Positions 20,744-30,428 of a stretch of DNA of 64,000 bases are shown here, piece by piece. The stretch spans positions 6,279,779 through 6,343,778 of the forward strand of contig NZ_CM001240.1 in NCBI RefSeq assembly GCF_000230835.1, written 5' to 3'. A model generated the notes under the pieces. It made no database searches. It was not told the origin of the DNA and saw nothing but the letters and a program-made list of their open reading frames with translations. Every line of letters starts with the position of its first letter. Positions within the stretch are counted from its first letter, which is position 1. The position numbers and the translations under genes were made by a program. The stretch comes from Clostridium sp. DL-VIII. GTDB lineage: Bacteria > Bacillota > Clostridia > Clostridiales > Clostridiaceae.

Positions 20744-22024
20744 CTACTGTATCTTTTCCTCTATTTTTTGGATTGCTGTCTTTAATTGCTCATCTGCATT
20801 TTTATCATATCCTTTTTCATCTATGCCTACTGGTGTGGTTACATCAAAGTTAGGTGCTATCCCTTTTTGATGAATATTCTCCCCGTTTGGTGTATAGTAT
20901 TTAGAAGTAGTCACTTTAAGTCCGCCAACTCCATTATCAAATTTAAATGATTGTTGAACTATTCCTTTTCCAAAGGTTGTTTTACCCACAATCGTTGCAA
21001 TTCCATAATCTCTTAAAGCACCTGTAACGACTTCTGACGCACTTGCACTGTTTTCATTAACTAAAAGAACTAATGGAATATCTTCGGCATCCCCACCAAC
21101 TGATAATGAATCATTTCTATTGTCATATTTATCAATAGTATAAGTTATTATCTTTCCTTTTGGTATGAATTGAGATGCAACTCCAACAGCTTCACTTAAC
21201 AGCCCTCCTGGATTTTCTCTCAAATCCAATATCATACCTTTCATGCCTTGACCTTTTAGTTGATCAACCGTATTTTTAAAATCTTCTGCTGTGTTCTCAT
21301 TCATAAAAGTTTTTATACGAATATAACCTATTGAAGAATCCTGCATATTTCCTTCCACTGATTCAATCTTTACTTTTTCAGGAACTATATTCACATCAAA
21401 GTCTTCTTGTTCAGCCCTCTTAATAGTTAATTTCACCTCTGAACCGTTAGCTTGCGCAATCATAGACGTTGTTTTATCTAAATCATCACCCGAAACGTCT
21501 ACATCATTTACTTTTTCTATTGTATCATTTTCCTGCAAACCTGCCTTATCAGCTGGCGCTCCCTTAACTACTTCTAGAATTACGACTTTTCCATCTTTCA
21601 AAGCTACAGTTACACCTATTCCAGTAATACTTCCATTGCTTTGTTTCATGAAATCCTCATACTCTTCTTCATTCATAAATACTGTATATTTATCTCCTAA
21701 TGAACTAGTCATACCTTTAATTGCACCTTCTAAAAGAGCATTATCATCAATGTCACCATCATATTTTTCAAGCAGTTTATCTCTAACTGTAAAAAGTGCT
21801 GAATATTTACTCTTATCATTAATCTGTTCTGCAGTACTTTCAACTTGCGAAGATGGAGTCTTCACCAAGAATATTCCCTTTGTGGCCATGTAGTTTCCTG
21901 CATATAATGAGATAAAACTAATGATTCCTATAAAAGTGATAATACCAACAAAATAAATTATTGATATTATCCCACTTCTCTTTTTTCTACTATTTGCAAA
22001 TATATATCTTCTTGAGTCCTTCAC
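20744..22024 (-). CDS. S41 family carboxy-terminal processing protease (CtpA/CtpB-like)
   Basis: A 426-residue membrane-anchored serine protease. A membrane segment (about 18-44) is followed by a PDZ domain (about 130-205, with GSITGIGV and APADKAGL) and the S41 catalytic domain. The Ser/Lys dyad is visible as NENSASASE (probably Ser328) and TTFGKG (Lys353). Bacillus CtpB cleaves SpoIVFA during sporulation; substrates here are unknown. The start is GTG at 22024 with AAAGGAAG upstream. It lies 144 bases after ftsX. Confidence 0.93.
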   Translation of the reverse strand: MKDSRRYIFANSRKKRSGIISIIYFVGIITFIGIISFISLYAGNYMATKGIFLVKTPSSQVESTAEQINDKSKYSALFTVRDKLLEKYDGDIDDNALLEGAIKGMTSSLGDKYTVFMNEEEYEDFMKQSNGSITGIGVTVALKDGKVVILEVVKGAPADKAGLQENDTIEKVNDVDVSGDDLDKTTSMIAQANGSEVKLTIKRAEQEDFDVNIVPEKVKIESVEGNMQDSSIGYIRIKTFMNENTAEDFKNTVDQLKGQGMKGMILDLRENPGGLLSEAVGVASQFIPKGKIITYTIDKYDNRNDSLSVGGDAEDIPLVLLVNENSASASEVVTGALRDYGIATIVGKTTFGKGIVQQSFKFDNGVGGLKVTTSKYYTPNGENIHQKGIAPNFDVTTPVGIDEKGYDKNADEQLKTAIQKIEEKIQ

Positions 22025-22168
22025 CTATAAAGACTTCCTTTCATATGCATTATAAACATAATCCCACTTTGATATCTTTATAGACAAACTGGATTATCAT
22101 GCAAGTTTTAGATTTTATGGTGTTAGATTTTATTCCCTATATTCTATGATTATACTTATTTGCAAAAA

Positions 22169-23059
22169 TTATACCACCAAGAACTTTCTTAATGCAATTA
22201 TACTAGCAAGTCCACCAATTACAATTCCACCAATCATAAATTGCCATGATAATATTGTTAAAATATATGTCACTGGTACCAAACTTATAAACACTAATTG
22301 TTTAGATATCCATCCAACCAAAGCATTATATGCAACTAATAACGCTCCACACGCCAAAATTGCTCCTATTAGACCTATTACCATACCTTCAATAACAAAC
22401 GGCCATCTAATAAACCAGTCAGTAGCCCCTACAAATTTCATAATTCCAACTTCTCTTCTTCTTGAATATACTGTTAATTTAGTTGTATTCATTATTAAGA
22501 AAACTGAAACTCCTATTAATATTACAAATAATACAGCTCCAACTAACTTTATTCCTTTTACTATTCCTACAATCTTATTGACAAGCTCTTGTTGATCTCC
22601 TATGCTTTCAATTCCTTGAAGATCCTTTATTCCATCAGCTACAGCTGACGCATATTCTGGAGATTCTAGTTTTACTGTAAATGATGCATTAAATGGATTG
22701 TTCTGCAATGTATATCCTTTTAATAACCCATCATTGTCGTTTGTCGTATTTTGGAAATTATTGAATTCATCTTCCTTTGACTGATATACTACATCTTTAA
22801 CACCATCAATTTCTCTTAACTTAATCTCAATCTCTCTTTGATCTATTAGTTTTATATCATCTTTCAGAAAAACCTTTAATTCTACTTTACTTTGTACATT
22901 ATCAATTCCTTTATTTATATTGCTAGCCATTAACAAAAATATTCCCAATACAAAAAAGGTTATAAGAACAGTAACCACTGAAGCAATACTAATAGTTTTA
23001 TTTCTTTTTAAACTTTTAAACGCGTCTTTAATAAAATGGATAATAGTATTAATTTTCAT
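22169..23059 (-). CDS. ftsX: Cell division protein FtsX
   Basis: A 296-residue permease-like protein with four membrane segments (one near residue 25, three at the C-terminus) and an extracellular domain between the first and second. FtsEX activates peptidoglycan hydrolases, in Firmicutes often CwlO/PcsB-type enzymes; an enzyme of that layout is encoded at 45866-47104. The start ATG at 23059 overlaps the last codons of ftsE by 11 bases, indicating translational coupling. Confidence 0.95.
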   Translation of the reverse strand: MKINTIIHFIKDAFKSLKRNKTISIASVVTVLITFFVLGIFLLMASNINKGIDNVQSKVELKVFLKDDIKLIDQREIEIKLREIDGVKDVVYQSKEDEFNNFQNTTNDNDGLLKGYTLQNNPFNASFTVKLESPEYASAVADGIKDLQGIESIGDQQELVNKIVGIVKGIKLVGAVLFVILIGVSVFLIMNTTKLTVYSRRREVGIMKFVGATDWFIRWPFVIEGMVIGLIGAILACGALLVAYNALVGWISKQLVFISLVPVTYILTILSWQFMIGGIVIGGLASIIALRKFLVV

Positions 23060-23735
23060 CTTCGTACTTACCTCTCTTCTCGTCTCTAGCAACTTCCCCT
23101 TTTTCAATAGCTATAACTCTTTTTTTCATATAGTCAACAATTTCTTTAGCATGAGTGGCCATTAAGACAGTAGTTCCAGACTTGTTTATATCCTCAAGTA
23201 ATGACATTATTTCTCTTGCGGTATCTGGATCTAAATTACCTGTGGGCTCATCTGCTATTAGCACAGATGGATTATTAACTAACGCCCTTGCTAAGGAAAC
23301 TCTTTGTTGTTCTCCTCCTGATAACTCATTAGGGAACATTTTATATTTGTGAGATAATCCTACTAAAGACAGTACCATTGGAACTCTTCTTCTTATATCT
23401 TTTGGTGGTGCTTCTACAACTCTCATTGCAAACGCAACATTCTCATATACATTAAGACTTGGTATTAGTCTAAAATCCTGATATACCATTCCTATCTTTC
23501 TTCTATAATAAGGTATTTGCTTTCTTGTAATTGCTGATAGATCCTTGTCTCCAACTATAACTTTCCCATTAGTAGGTTCAATTTCTTTTAGAAGCATTTT
23601 TATGAAAGTAGATTTTCCCGATCCACTTGGTCCTACCAAAAATACAAATTCTCCTGCTTCTATCTCGACATTAATATCCGACAAAGCTTTTACATTATTG
23701 TCATAAACTTTAGATATTCCTCTAAATTCGATCAT
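23049..23735 (-). CDS. ftsE: Cell division ATP-binding protein FtsE
   Basis: A 228-residue ABC ATPase with Walker A GPSGSGKST near residue 36, Q-loop YQDFR, signature LSGGEQQR and Walker B VLIADEPTGNLD. It powers FtsX conformational signalling at the division site. The start at 23735 has AAGGAG nine bases upstream; an 11-codon extension lacks an RBS. Confidence 0.96.
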   Translation of the reverse strand: MIEFRGISKVYDNNVKALSDINVEIEAGEFVFLVGPSGSGKSTFIKMLLKEIEPTNGKVIVGDKDLSAITRKQIPYYRRKIGMVYQDFRLIPSLNVYENVAFAMRVVEAPPKDIRRRVPMVLSLVGLSHKYKMFPNELSGGEQQRVSLARALVNNPSVLIADEPTGNLDPDTAREIMSLLEDINKSGTTVLMATHAKEIVDYMKKRVIAIEKGEVARDEKRGKYEDEN

Positions 23736-23795
23736 ATTTAAACACTCCTTCTTTATTGCATATCCCACAAATTAATTATAAAACCTACAAAATCA

Positions 23796-23804
23796 ATTAT
23801 AACA
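23796..23804 (-). promoter_or_regulatory. Possible ftsE promoter (extended -10)
   Basis: On the minus strand TGTTATAAT forms an extended -10, about 60 bases before the ftsE start; no good -35 is visible. An AGGAGG-spaced ATG immediately overlaps it but encodes only two codons. Confidence 0.4.
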
Positions 23805-23997
23805 TAATAATACCTCCTAATGTTGTACAAATTTATTAAATATTAATCCATTATTGACAATTATTATGTTTTGTGTATAACATACCATTCCATTGGCAAG
23901 TCCAGCTTTTTTAGTTGAAAGTACCTTATAGAACCTTCGATTTAATCAATGAGCAAAATAGTAATAATTAAAAAACTTACCATAGTTTATAATTCAT

Positions 23998-24174
23998 GGT
24001 TTACAGTTACGAGCTAAGAGTTAAGAATAAAAAACGTCTGACTCCTCAAAAACATATATTTCAGAAATCCCTGAAGGGGAAAGGTCATGCTCCGAATCTT
24101 GTATTTTTTCAGCAGAACTTTCTCTTTTAGCTTCATCCTTAACTTGTCGCTTATATCTTATCAGTTATAACTAT
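23998..24174. repeat. Decayed palindromic repeat (copy R4) in a 495-base gap
   Basis: Flanking words (GTTTACAGTTACGAGCTAAG on the left, CTTATCAGTTATAACT on the right) form a loose long-range inverted pair around a core with a small TTTCAG/CTGAAG hairpin. The rest of 23736-24230 has no gene. Confidence 0.4.
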
Positions 24175-24230
24175 CAAAGACAGAAGTTTAGTGTTACCAA
24201 TTTAGTTTATACGTTAAATATCTATAATTT

Positions 24231-25079
24231 TTACTTTAAATCATTAAATCCTTCCCCGAGTACTTCATGAACTTCTCCTACTGTTATAAAAGCTTCAGGA
24301 TCTATCTCTTTTATAAACTTCTTTAATTTTATAAATTCATTTCTGCTTAGAACTGCATAAAGAATATTATTCTCTTTTCCTGTATATGCCCCTACTCCAG
24401 TTAAAAATGTACATCCTCTATCTAATGTATCTATTATATATCTACTTATCTCATAATTATTATTGCTGATAATAAATATACTTTTACACGCATTAAATCC
24501 TTCTATAACTCTATCAATTAGTACCCCAAGCAATATTATACTTAACATGGAATACAATGCCACATCTACACCAAACACAAGTGCACTTACAAGTGTTATT
24601 ACAAAATCAACCGCTAATAAAGATTTTCCTATTTCTAAATGAAAAAATATATTTAGCATTTTAGCTAATATATCTGTTCCTCCAGTTGATGCATTTTCAT
24701 TAAATACAAGAGCCATTCCAATAGCTGAAATTAGCGCTCCAAATATAGTAGCTATCATCAAATCGTGTGTTATAGCTACTGGATTCAAGAACCTTTCAAT
24801 TGCCCATATCATTATAGATAACCCTAAGCTTGCATAAATAGTTTTTACTCCAAACTTACCATCTATAAATATGACTGCAACTATAAATAATAATCCATTC
24901 AAAACAAAGCTTATCACACCTATTGATAGGGTTGGGATAACTGCATTCAGAATTATTGCTATTCCTGTAACGCCTCCTGCAGCAATATTATTGGGTGCAT
25001 AGAAGTATTCAATTGCAAATGCAACTAGAATTATTCCAAAGGTTATTATGCTATACTCCTTAAGTTTTGATGTTTTCAT
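24231..25079 (-). CDS. YitT family membrane protein
   Basis: A 282-residue protein with about five or six membrane segments (residues 8-175, including YAPNNIAAGGVTGIAIILN) followed by a soluble DUF2179 domain (about 205-280). YitT-family proteins are inner-membrane proteins of unknown transport role. The start has an AAAGGGGAAG RBS. It stands alone between two gaps, downstream of the split transketolase. Confidence 0.85.
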   Translation of the reverse strand: MKTSKLKEYSIITFGIILVAFAIEYFYAPNNIAAGGVTGIAIILNAVIPTLSIGVISFVLNGLLFIVAVIFIDGKFGVKTIYASLGLSIMIWAIERFLNPVAITHDLMIATIFGALISAIGMALVFNENASTGGTDILAKMLNIFFHLEIGKSLLAVDFVITLVSALVFGVDVALYSMLSIILLGVLIDRVIEGFNACKSIFIISNNNYEISRYIIDTLDRGCTFLTGVGAYTGKENNILYAVLSRNEFIKLKKFIKEIDPEAFITVGEVHEVLGEGFNDLK

Positions 25080-25163
25080 TTTATCTTCCCCTTTACATTT
25101 CTATTAATATTAAAATTTTCCTTCCTAGTTTTCCTTGTTTATTTTGCATTATTCAAAAATAAA

Positions 25164-25210
25164 AAAAGTACAGGATGTAACTATTCTGCAAAGCCACAAT
25201 CCTGCACTTT
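25164..25210 (-). terminator. Terminator after the split transketolase genes
   Basis: AAAAGT-A-CAGGAT pairs with ATCCTG-C-ACTTTT (one mismatch) around a 22-base loop, and seven T residues follow on the minus strand. Confidence 0.65.
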
Positions 25211-25282
25211 TATTATTCAATATTTAATTAATTCTACATTTAATCTTAAATGACTTCTTACGAGTAAGAACTCAAGATTGTG

Positions 25283-26227
25283 TTACTTCTTCAAAGAAAT
25301 AGCCTTTTTACTATGCTCTACTATGGCTTCTACTGTTAAACCATAAGCTTTTAAAAGCTCGTTTGGCTTTCCACTTTCACCAAAAGTATCTTTTATTCCT
25401 ACCCTTAAAACTGGAACCGGGCATTCTTCTGCTACTACTTCAGCAACTGCTGAACCTAAGCCACCTATTATACTATGTTCTTCAGCCGTAACTATTGCTT
25501 TAGTTTCTTTAGCTGCTTTAACTAATAGTTCTTTATCAATTGGCTTTATAGTATGTATATTTATTACTCTAGCATTAATTCCATCCTTTGACAAGACTTC
25601 TTTAGCTTCTAAAGCTAATTCAACCATCATCCCTGTTGCTACTATAGTAACATCGTTACCTTCTGATAAAGTTATACCTTTGCCAATTTCAAACTTATAA
25701 CTTTCTGCATCATTTATAGTACTTACTGCTAATCTTCCTAATCTTACATAGCAAGGTCCTTTGTATTCTGCTATAGCTAATATTGCTGCTTCTGTCTCTA
25801 CTGCATCCGCTGGATTAATTACTGTCATATTAGGAATACTTCTCATTAATGATATATCTTCAATTGATTGATGAGTAGCTCCATCTTCTCCAACTGTTAA
25901 TCCTGCATGAGTTGCACAGATTTTAACATTTAAATTAGGGTAACATATAGAATTTCTAATTTGTTCAAAAGCTCTTCCAGCTGCAAACATTGCAAAGGTG
26001 CTGGCAAATGGAATCTTTCCACAAGTTGAAAGACCAGCTGCAACTCCCATCATATTTGCTTCTGCTATTCCCATATTTATGAATCTTTCTGGTGAAACAG
26101 CTTTAAATTCTGCTGTCTTAGTAGATTTTGATAAATCAGCATCTAATACTACAACATCTTTATTTAAATCTGAAAGTTTCACCAATGCTTTACCATATGC
26201 TTCTCTAGTTGCTACTTTATTCCCCAT
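25283..26227 (-). CDS. Transketolase, C-terminal subunit
   Basis: A 314-residue protein equal to the pyrimidine-binding and C-terminal domains of transketolase (EANMMGVAAGLSTCGKIPFASTFAMFAAGRAFEQIRNSI, HAGLTVGEDGATHQ near residue 110). With the preceding gene it forms a split transketolase that moves two-carbon units between pentose-phosphate sugars with thiamine diphosphate. Its ATG shares one base with the stop of the N-terminal gene (TAATG), so they are coupled and probably made in equal amounts. Split transketolases are common in Clostridia and archaea. Confidence 0.92.
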   Translation of the reverse strand: MGNKVATREAYGKALVKLSDLNKDVVVLDADLSKSTKTAEFKAVSPERFINMGIAEANMMGVAAGLSTCGKIPFASTFAMFAAGRAFEQIRNSICYPNLNVKICATHAGLTVGEDGATHQSIEDISLMRSIPNMTVINPADAVETEAAILAIAEYKGPCYVRLGRLAVSTINDAESYKFEIGKGITLSEGNDVTIVATGMMVELALEAKEVLSKDGINARVINIHTIKPIDKELLVKAAKETKAIVTAEEHSIIGGLGSAVAEVVAEECPVPVLRVGIKDTFGESGKPNELLKAYGLTVEAIVEHSKKAISLKK

Positions 26228-27048
26228 TAGTTTATTCCTCCAATTTCCTTTAATGCTTGCTCACATTGTTCTTTACTAGGAGCTGCTCCATGCCATCCTG
26301 CATTATTTTCCATGAATGAAACACCTTTTCCTTTTATTGTATTACATATTACAACAGTTGGTTTTCCTTTAAATTCTCTAGCCTTTGCGATTGCATCTAT
26401 GATTTCATCATAATTATGGCCATCTATAGTTAATACATTCCAACCGAAGGCCTCAAATTTTTTATCTATTGGCCCTGGATTCATTACATCTTCTATATTA
26501 CCATCTATTTGTAATCCATTATTGTCTACAAATGCAGTTAAGTTGTCTAATTTATAATGAGCTGCTGACATTGATGCTTCCCAAACCTGACCTTCTTCAA
26601 GCTCTCCATCACCTAAAACTGCATATACTCTATAGTCTTTTTTATCAAGCTTTCCTGCTAATGCCATTCCTACAGCTGCTGAGATACCTTGCCCTAAAGA
26701 ACCTGTAGACATATCAATCCCTGGCAGATCATTCATATTAGGATGTCCTTGTAATCTTGAACCAGTTTTTCTTAGAGTATTTAATTCCTCTACTCCAAAA
26801 TATCCTTTTCTAGCTAAAGCGCTATATAATGCTGGCGCTGCATGTCCTTTTGATAAAACAAATCTATCTCTATCAGGATCATTTTGCTTAGATACATCTA
26901 TATTCATCTCTTTGAAGAATAATACTGCCATAACATCAGTTATTGATAAAGATCCTCCTGGATGTCCTGATGCTGATTCTGTGAGCATAGATACTATATC
27001 TCTTCTCATTAGCTTTGAAACTTCTTCAAGTTTGTATTCATTATTCAT
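26227..27048 (-). CDS. Transketolase, N-terminal (thiamine diphosphate-binding) subunit
   Basis: A 273-residue protein covering the N-terminal domain of transketolase. SGHPGGSLS near residue 27 and the thiamine-diphosphate motif GDGELEEGQVWEA ending in DNN (about 144-170) are visible. The start at 27048 has AGGGGGT upstream; a 20-codon extension has none. Together with the next gene it replaces a full-length transketolase of about 660 residues. Confidence 0.92.
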   Translation of the reverse strand: MNNEYKLEEVSKLMRRDIVSMLTESASGHPGGSLSITDVMAVLFFKEMNIDVSKQNDPDRDRFVLSKGHAAPALYSALARKGYFGVEELNTLRKTGSRLQGHPNMNDLPGIDMSTGSLGQGISAAVGMALAGKLDKKDYRVYAVLGDGELEEGQVWEASMSAAHYKLDNLTAFVDNNGLQIDGNIEDVMNPGPIDKKFEAFGWNVLTIDGHNYDEIIDAIAKAREFKGKPTVVICNTIKGKGVSFMENNAGWHGAAPSKEQCEQALKEIGGIN

Positions 27049-27112
27049 TACACAACCCCCTGTTATTAATCTATTTGAACATTTAATATTATGTTTCCTT
27101 TTTAACATAATT

Positions 27113-27141
27113 ATTCTAACACAGAAATTATCATTTGTATA
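27113..27141 (-). promoter_or_regulatory. Possible transketolase promoter
   Basis: Minus-strand TATACA and extended TGT-TAGAAT are separated by 17 bases, about 65 bases upstream of the first transketolase gene. Confidence 0.4.
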
Positions 27142-27204
27142 CTCTATTTAAATATGTGATATACTTTTTATGCTTCTTTTTTATATAATACAACCTGTTT
27201 ATAT

Positions 27205-27242
27205 AAAAAGAGTAGCATAAATTTCATTTATACCACTCTTCT
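27205..27242 (-). terminator. Terminator after mazF
   Basis: A 14-bp stem with two wobble or mismatched pairs (AAGAGTGGTATAAA on the minus strand) and a 5- to 9-base loop is followed by TTTTTAT. The rest of the 27049-27385 gap has no gene. Confidence 0.6.
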
Positions 27243-27385
27243 TCTTCACCATAAATATTAAAATCAAAATTTAATCCTACCACCAATTAGGCACTTATTA
27301 AATAAAATTAAATATATATTCAACTTTGGTCATTGAATTAGCTCTTCACTTTGATCTCTGAATAATTTTCTATTCATTTCTTATA

Positions 27386-27739
27386 TTAACTTAAGTTTAA
27401 GCTTACTGCTAATGCCTTATCAACCTTCTTCATGTCAGCTTCAGTCATATGTCCAATTTTTTCTTTTAATCTTCTCTTATCTAATGTTCTTATTTGTTCT
27501 AGTAAGACAACAGAATCTCTATTTAATCCATATTCCTCTGATGAAATCTCAACATGAATGGGAAGTTTTGCTTTATTTATTTGTGATGTTATTGCGGCAA
27601 CAATAACCGTAGGACTATATCTATTTCCAATATCATTTTGTATTATAATAACAGGTCTTATGCCACCTTGCTCCGAACCTATAACTGGACTTAAATCCGC
27701 ATAAAAAATTTCCCCTCTTTTTACTACAATGTTTGCCAT
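27386..27739 (-). CDS. mazF: MazF/EndoA/PemK type toxin endoribonuclease
   Basis: A 117-residue MazF-fold mRNA interferase. It starts [26 protein letters not shown], has RPVIIIQND near residue 28 and ends with the helix [13 protein letters not shown], as in Bacillus EndoA (NdoA), which cuts at UACAU. The catalytic Arg/Thr region (IVAAITSQ) is intact. Its RBS (GGAG) is unusually far, about 15 bases before the ATG, so translation may depend on coupling to the antitoxin gene 10 bases upstream. Confidence 0.93.
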   Translation of the reverse strand: MANIVVKRGEIFYADLSPVIGSEQGGIRPVIIIQNDIGNRYSPTVIVAAITSQINKAKLPIHVEISSEEYGLNRDSVVLLEQIRTLDKRRLKEKIGHMTEADMKKVDKALAVSLNLS

Positions 27740-27749
27740 TTTTAATTAA

Positions 27750-28007
27750 TCACACTCCGCAAATCCATGCCTCATACTCATTAACATCATCTAACATATA
27801 TTCAAAACCTAATTTAGAATATTCTAAGTTTATTTCAGCCATTTCTTGATAACCTTTTTTCATTAGCTCTTCAAAGTCCGCTGAAATTCCTTCGTTAATA
27901 TATTGTATTAACGATTTCTCCATAATTCCACTACTTTTTCTAATTTTCTTGTTTTCAATATTTCTACTTTTTTTATTCTTCGCGCTATTTAGACTATTTA
28001 TTGACAT
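27750..28007 (-). CDS. mazE: MazE/EndoAI-type antitoxin (atypical N-terminus)
   Basis: An 85-residue protein directly upstream of mazF. The C-terminal half (EELMKKGYQEMAEINLEY) resembles the toxin-binding tail of Bacillus EndoAI. The N-terminal half (residues 1-45, rich in Ser, Asn and Lys) does not show the usual ribbon-helix-helix strand of the ISLP type. It has a strong RBS (GGAGG) and its own promoter. Assignment rests mainly on position and the tail; DNA-binding ability is doubtful. Confidence 0.7.
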   Translation of the reverse strand: MSINSLNSAKNKKSRNIENKKIRKSSGIMEKSLIQYINEGISADFEELMKKGYQEMAEINLEYSKLGFEYMLDDVNEYEAWICGV

Positions 28008-28047
28008 AGTTCCGCCTCCATAGTAGTAAAAAGTTTTTCTAACTATG

Positions 28048-28077
28048 ATTATATTGCAAATTATGTCAATTTGTCAA
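28048..28077 (-). promoter_or_regulatory. mazEF promoter
   Basis: Minus-strand TTGACA (28072-28077) and TATAAT (28048-28053) are consensus hexamers 18 bases apart, about 40 bases before mazE. A second TTGACA overlaps the spacer. Confidence 0.7.
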
Positions 28078-28234
28078 AGGATTTGTATAATTAATTTTAC
28101 ATATCATACATTCCCCTTTTTATTTAATTCTAAATTCTTTGCAATCTATATGTACTTTAATTGATACATTCTACTTAGGTACATCCTCTTTTAATGTTAA
28201 TGCTTGGCCTGATTTTATTTAGTATTTTTTGAAT

Positions 28235-28861
28235 TTAAAACAAATTATTATTTAAATTTTTTTCTTTTTTAAAATCTTTATAAGTTATCAATATTCTTTC
28301 TTTATCATTATCATCTAAAATTTTTAATAGAACTGGAACTTTCTTATTTTTATCTATATAAAATTCAGCCTTATTTAAGTGCTTATTTTTATTATTATAT
28401 TCTATATCTAACTGCAAATATACTCCATCACCCCATTCAGCTTTCACTTCTTTAATATCGCCACTCTGTTGATTTGATAATATATTTTCTATGAATGCTA
28501 GCGGATAGATTACATCTATATCCTTATCAAGTGTAAACTCTTCATCCTCCCCTTGTACTTTAATTTCCCCTCCTTTATAAACTTTAACTCGCTTGTATCC
28601 ATCGTTAAATTCTATCCGCGAACCCTTTCCCATGCTATAATATTGCATTGTGCTCTCCTTGGATTCTGATTTTGAATTTATGAATGAATACTCTACTTTA
28701 CTGCTATAACATTTAGTATTCTTTAAATCATTAACTATATCTTCATCCGAGGGCATAATGACCTGCCTGCATAAAACGATTAACAAGATTATAAATATTG
28801 GAATAAGTATAAGTATTCCAGCTATTAAAGCTTTATTATTTAAAAGTTTTTTTAAATACAT
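28235..28861 (-). CDS. Membrane-anchored YdcC-like protein
   Basis: A 208-residue protein with an N-terminal membrane segment (about 12-32) and an extracellular beta-rich domain. It has no convincing lipobox. Its position between acpS/nnr and mazEF matches Bacillus ydcC, a LolA-fold outer-membrane-lipoprotein-carrier-like protein in acpS-ydcC-alr-ndoAI-ndoA. Homology to YdcC is inferred from layout and position; the function is unknown. Note that alr is not here. Confidence 0.6.
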   Translation of the reverse strand: MYLKKLLNNKALIAGILILIPIFIILLIVLCRQVIMPSDEDIVNDLKNTKCYSSKVEYSFINSKSESKESTMQYYSMGKGSRIEFNDGYKRVKVYKGGEIKVQGEDEEFTLDKDIDVIYPLAFIENILSNQQSGDIKEVKAEWGDGVYLQLDIEYNNKNKHLNKAEFYIDKNKKVPVLLKILDDNDKERILITYKDFKKEKNLNNNLF

Positions 28862-28925
28862 AAGTCCTCCAAAGTTTTATTACTATGTATACTATTTATG
28901 AAAACTTTGAGACTTTTATTCTTAA

Positions 28926-30428
28926 TTAAGTAATAATACTGTTAATTTCTTTAGGTAATTCATCTATAATATCTCTTGCATTTACTATGTAAACTTCTTT
29001 GCCTAACCTATCCGCTATATTCCCATGAATGTATGCACCTAAAAGAACTGATTGTTCTAAATTAACTCCCTGTGAAAGAAATGCATTTATTATTCCAGTT
29101 AACGCGTCTCCCATACCTCCCGATGCCATTTTACTATTACCGGTAGGATTTATATAAATATACTTTCCATTTGAAATCACAGTATTATATCCTTTTAATA
29201 GCACAACTATCCCATATTGCTTTGCAACTTCTTTGGCTATTTTAATTCTATTTGATTCTACCTCATCAATAGTCACTCCAAGAAATTGTGCCATTTCACC
29301 TGGATGTGGGGTAATAATTGCCCTGCCTCTTAATTTATCTAATAAAGATTTATTTCTTCCTAATAAAATAATCCCATCTGCATCAATAACAATTGGGCAC
29401 TTACTTTCATTTATAATTTTCTCCAGCATATTCATCTCTCTATCGCCAGTTCCAACTCCAGGTCCAAAAGCAATAGTCGCTGCATTCCTTAATAACTTAC
29501 CTACATCCTCATTCCAAGTTAATGTCATAGCTTCTAGTATTCTACCTGCTAGTACTGATTGAACTTCGTCCTTACATATTAATGTAGTCAATCCAGCTCC
29601 TGCCCTAATAGTACATTCCGTTGTAATCAAAGCTGCACCCGTAAATCCTTTTCTTCCCGCTACAATCAATGCTCTGCCATAATTGCCCTTATGTCCATAC
29701 ACGAGCCTTTTGGGAATAAATCCTTTGTATTCCTTTTCTTCAAGAATATAAAACCTCTCAGAATTACTCTTTTTTATTCGCTCTGGTATTCCTATTTTTA
29801 ATATCTTTAAAGTTCCGACACAATTAATCGCTTCATAATTTAAAAATCCTTGTTTAACAACTTCAAATGTATATGTAAAATTTGCATGTACGGCAATTCC
29901 TCTCTCTTTCCCTGAATCACTATCCAAGCCAGATGGAATATCAATAGCTGTAACTAACTTTGCATAACAATTTATATGCTCTATTATTTTTTTAAACATT
30001 CCTTCTAAATCTCTATTAAGACCAACCCCAAAAATTCCATCAACCACTACATCGTAATTTTTCAAATCATCGATTACATCATCATTTATGTCATCTTCTG
30101 ACTTTATGAACACAAGATCTTTTTTATCAATTAATTTCTCTAAGATATTAAAATTAACTCTAAAATCATTTGTATAACTTTTATCTTTGCTCACAATATA
30201 AACCTTTACCCTTTTTCCGGCAAATACCAAATGTCTGCATAATGCTAATGCATCGCCTCCATTATTGCCCTTACCACATAAAATTAAAAATGATTCTCCC
30301 TTTTCTACCACTTCTTTAAATATTCCTATTGCAGCATTTTCCATAAGCACAATTCCAGGTATTCCAATTTCCTCAATGCTTTGTCTATCCATTTCCTTGC
30401 ATTGTTTAGCCGAAAAAACTTCATACAT
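28926..30428 (-). CDS. nnr: Bifunctional NAD(P)H-hydrate epimerase / ADP-dependent dehydratase
   Basis: A 500-residue fusion that repairs damaged NAD(P)HX. The N-terminal YjeF_N epimerase domain (about 1-215) has GKGNNGGDALALCRHL near residue 53 and a conserved Asp in VDGIFGVGLNR. The C-terminal ribokinase-like dehydratase (about 235-495) has GHKGNYGRALIVAG, AFGPGVGTGD, TPHPGEMA and GGMGDALTGI. The start has GGAGG and shares one base with the acpS stop (TAATG), so the two are coupled. Confidence 0.95.
   Translation of the reverse strand: MYEVFSAKQCKEMDRQSIEEIGIPGIVLMENAAIGIFKEVVEKGESFLILCGKGNNGGDALALCRHLVFAGKRVKVYIVSKDKSYTNDFRVNFNILEKLIDKKDLVFIKSEDDINDDVIDDLKNYDVVVDGIFGVGLNRDLEGMFKKIIEHINCYAKLVTAIDIPSGLDSDSGKERGIAVHANFTYTFEVVKQGFLNYEAINCVGTLKILKIGIPERIKKSNSERFYILEEKEYKGFIPKRLVYGHKGNYGRALIVAGRKGFTGAALITTECTIRAGAGLTTLICKDEVQSVLAGRILEAMTLTWNEDVGKLLRNAATIAFGPGVGTGDREMNMLEKIINESKCPIVIDADGIILLGRNKSLLDKLRGRAIITPHPGEMAQFLGVTIDEVESNRIKIAKEVAKQYGIVVLLKGYNTVISNGKYIYINPTGNSKMASGGMGDALTGIINAFLSQGVNLEQSVLLGAYIHGNIADRLGKEVYIVNARDIIDELPKEINSIIT

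Noticed and set aside
22146..22595. Plus-strand frame of 149 codons opposite ftsX
   Set aside because: It is antisense to a well-supported gene, is very rich in Ile, Thr and Asn, and has no RBS.
23854..23881. Plus-strand TTGACA-16-TATAAC promoter-like site
   Set aside because: Nothing recognisable follows on the plus strand, no clear terminator defines a transcript, and the region is A+T-rich enough for chance matches.
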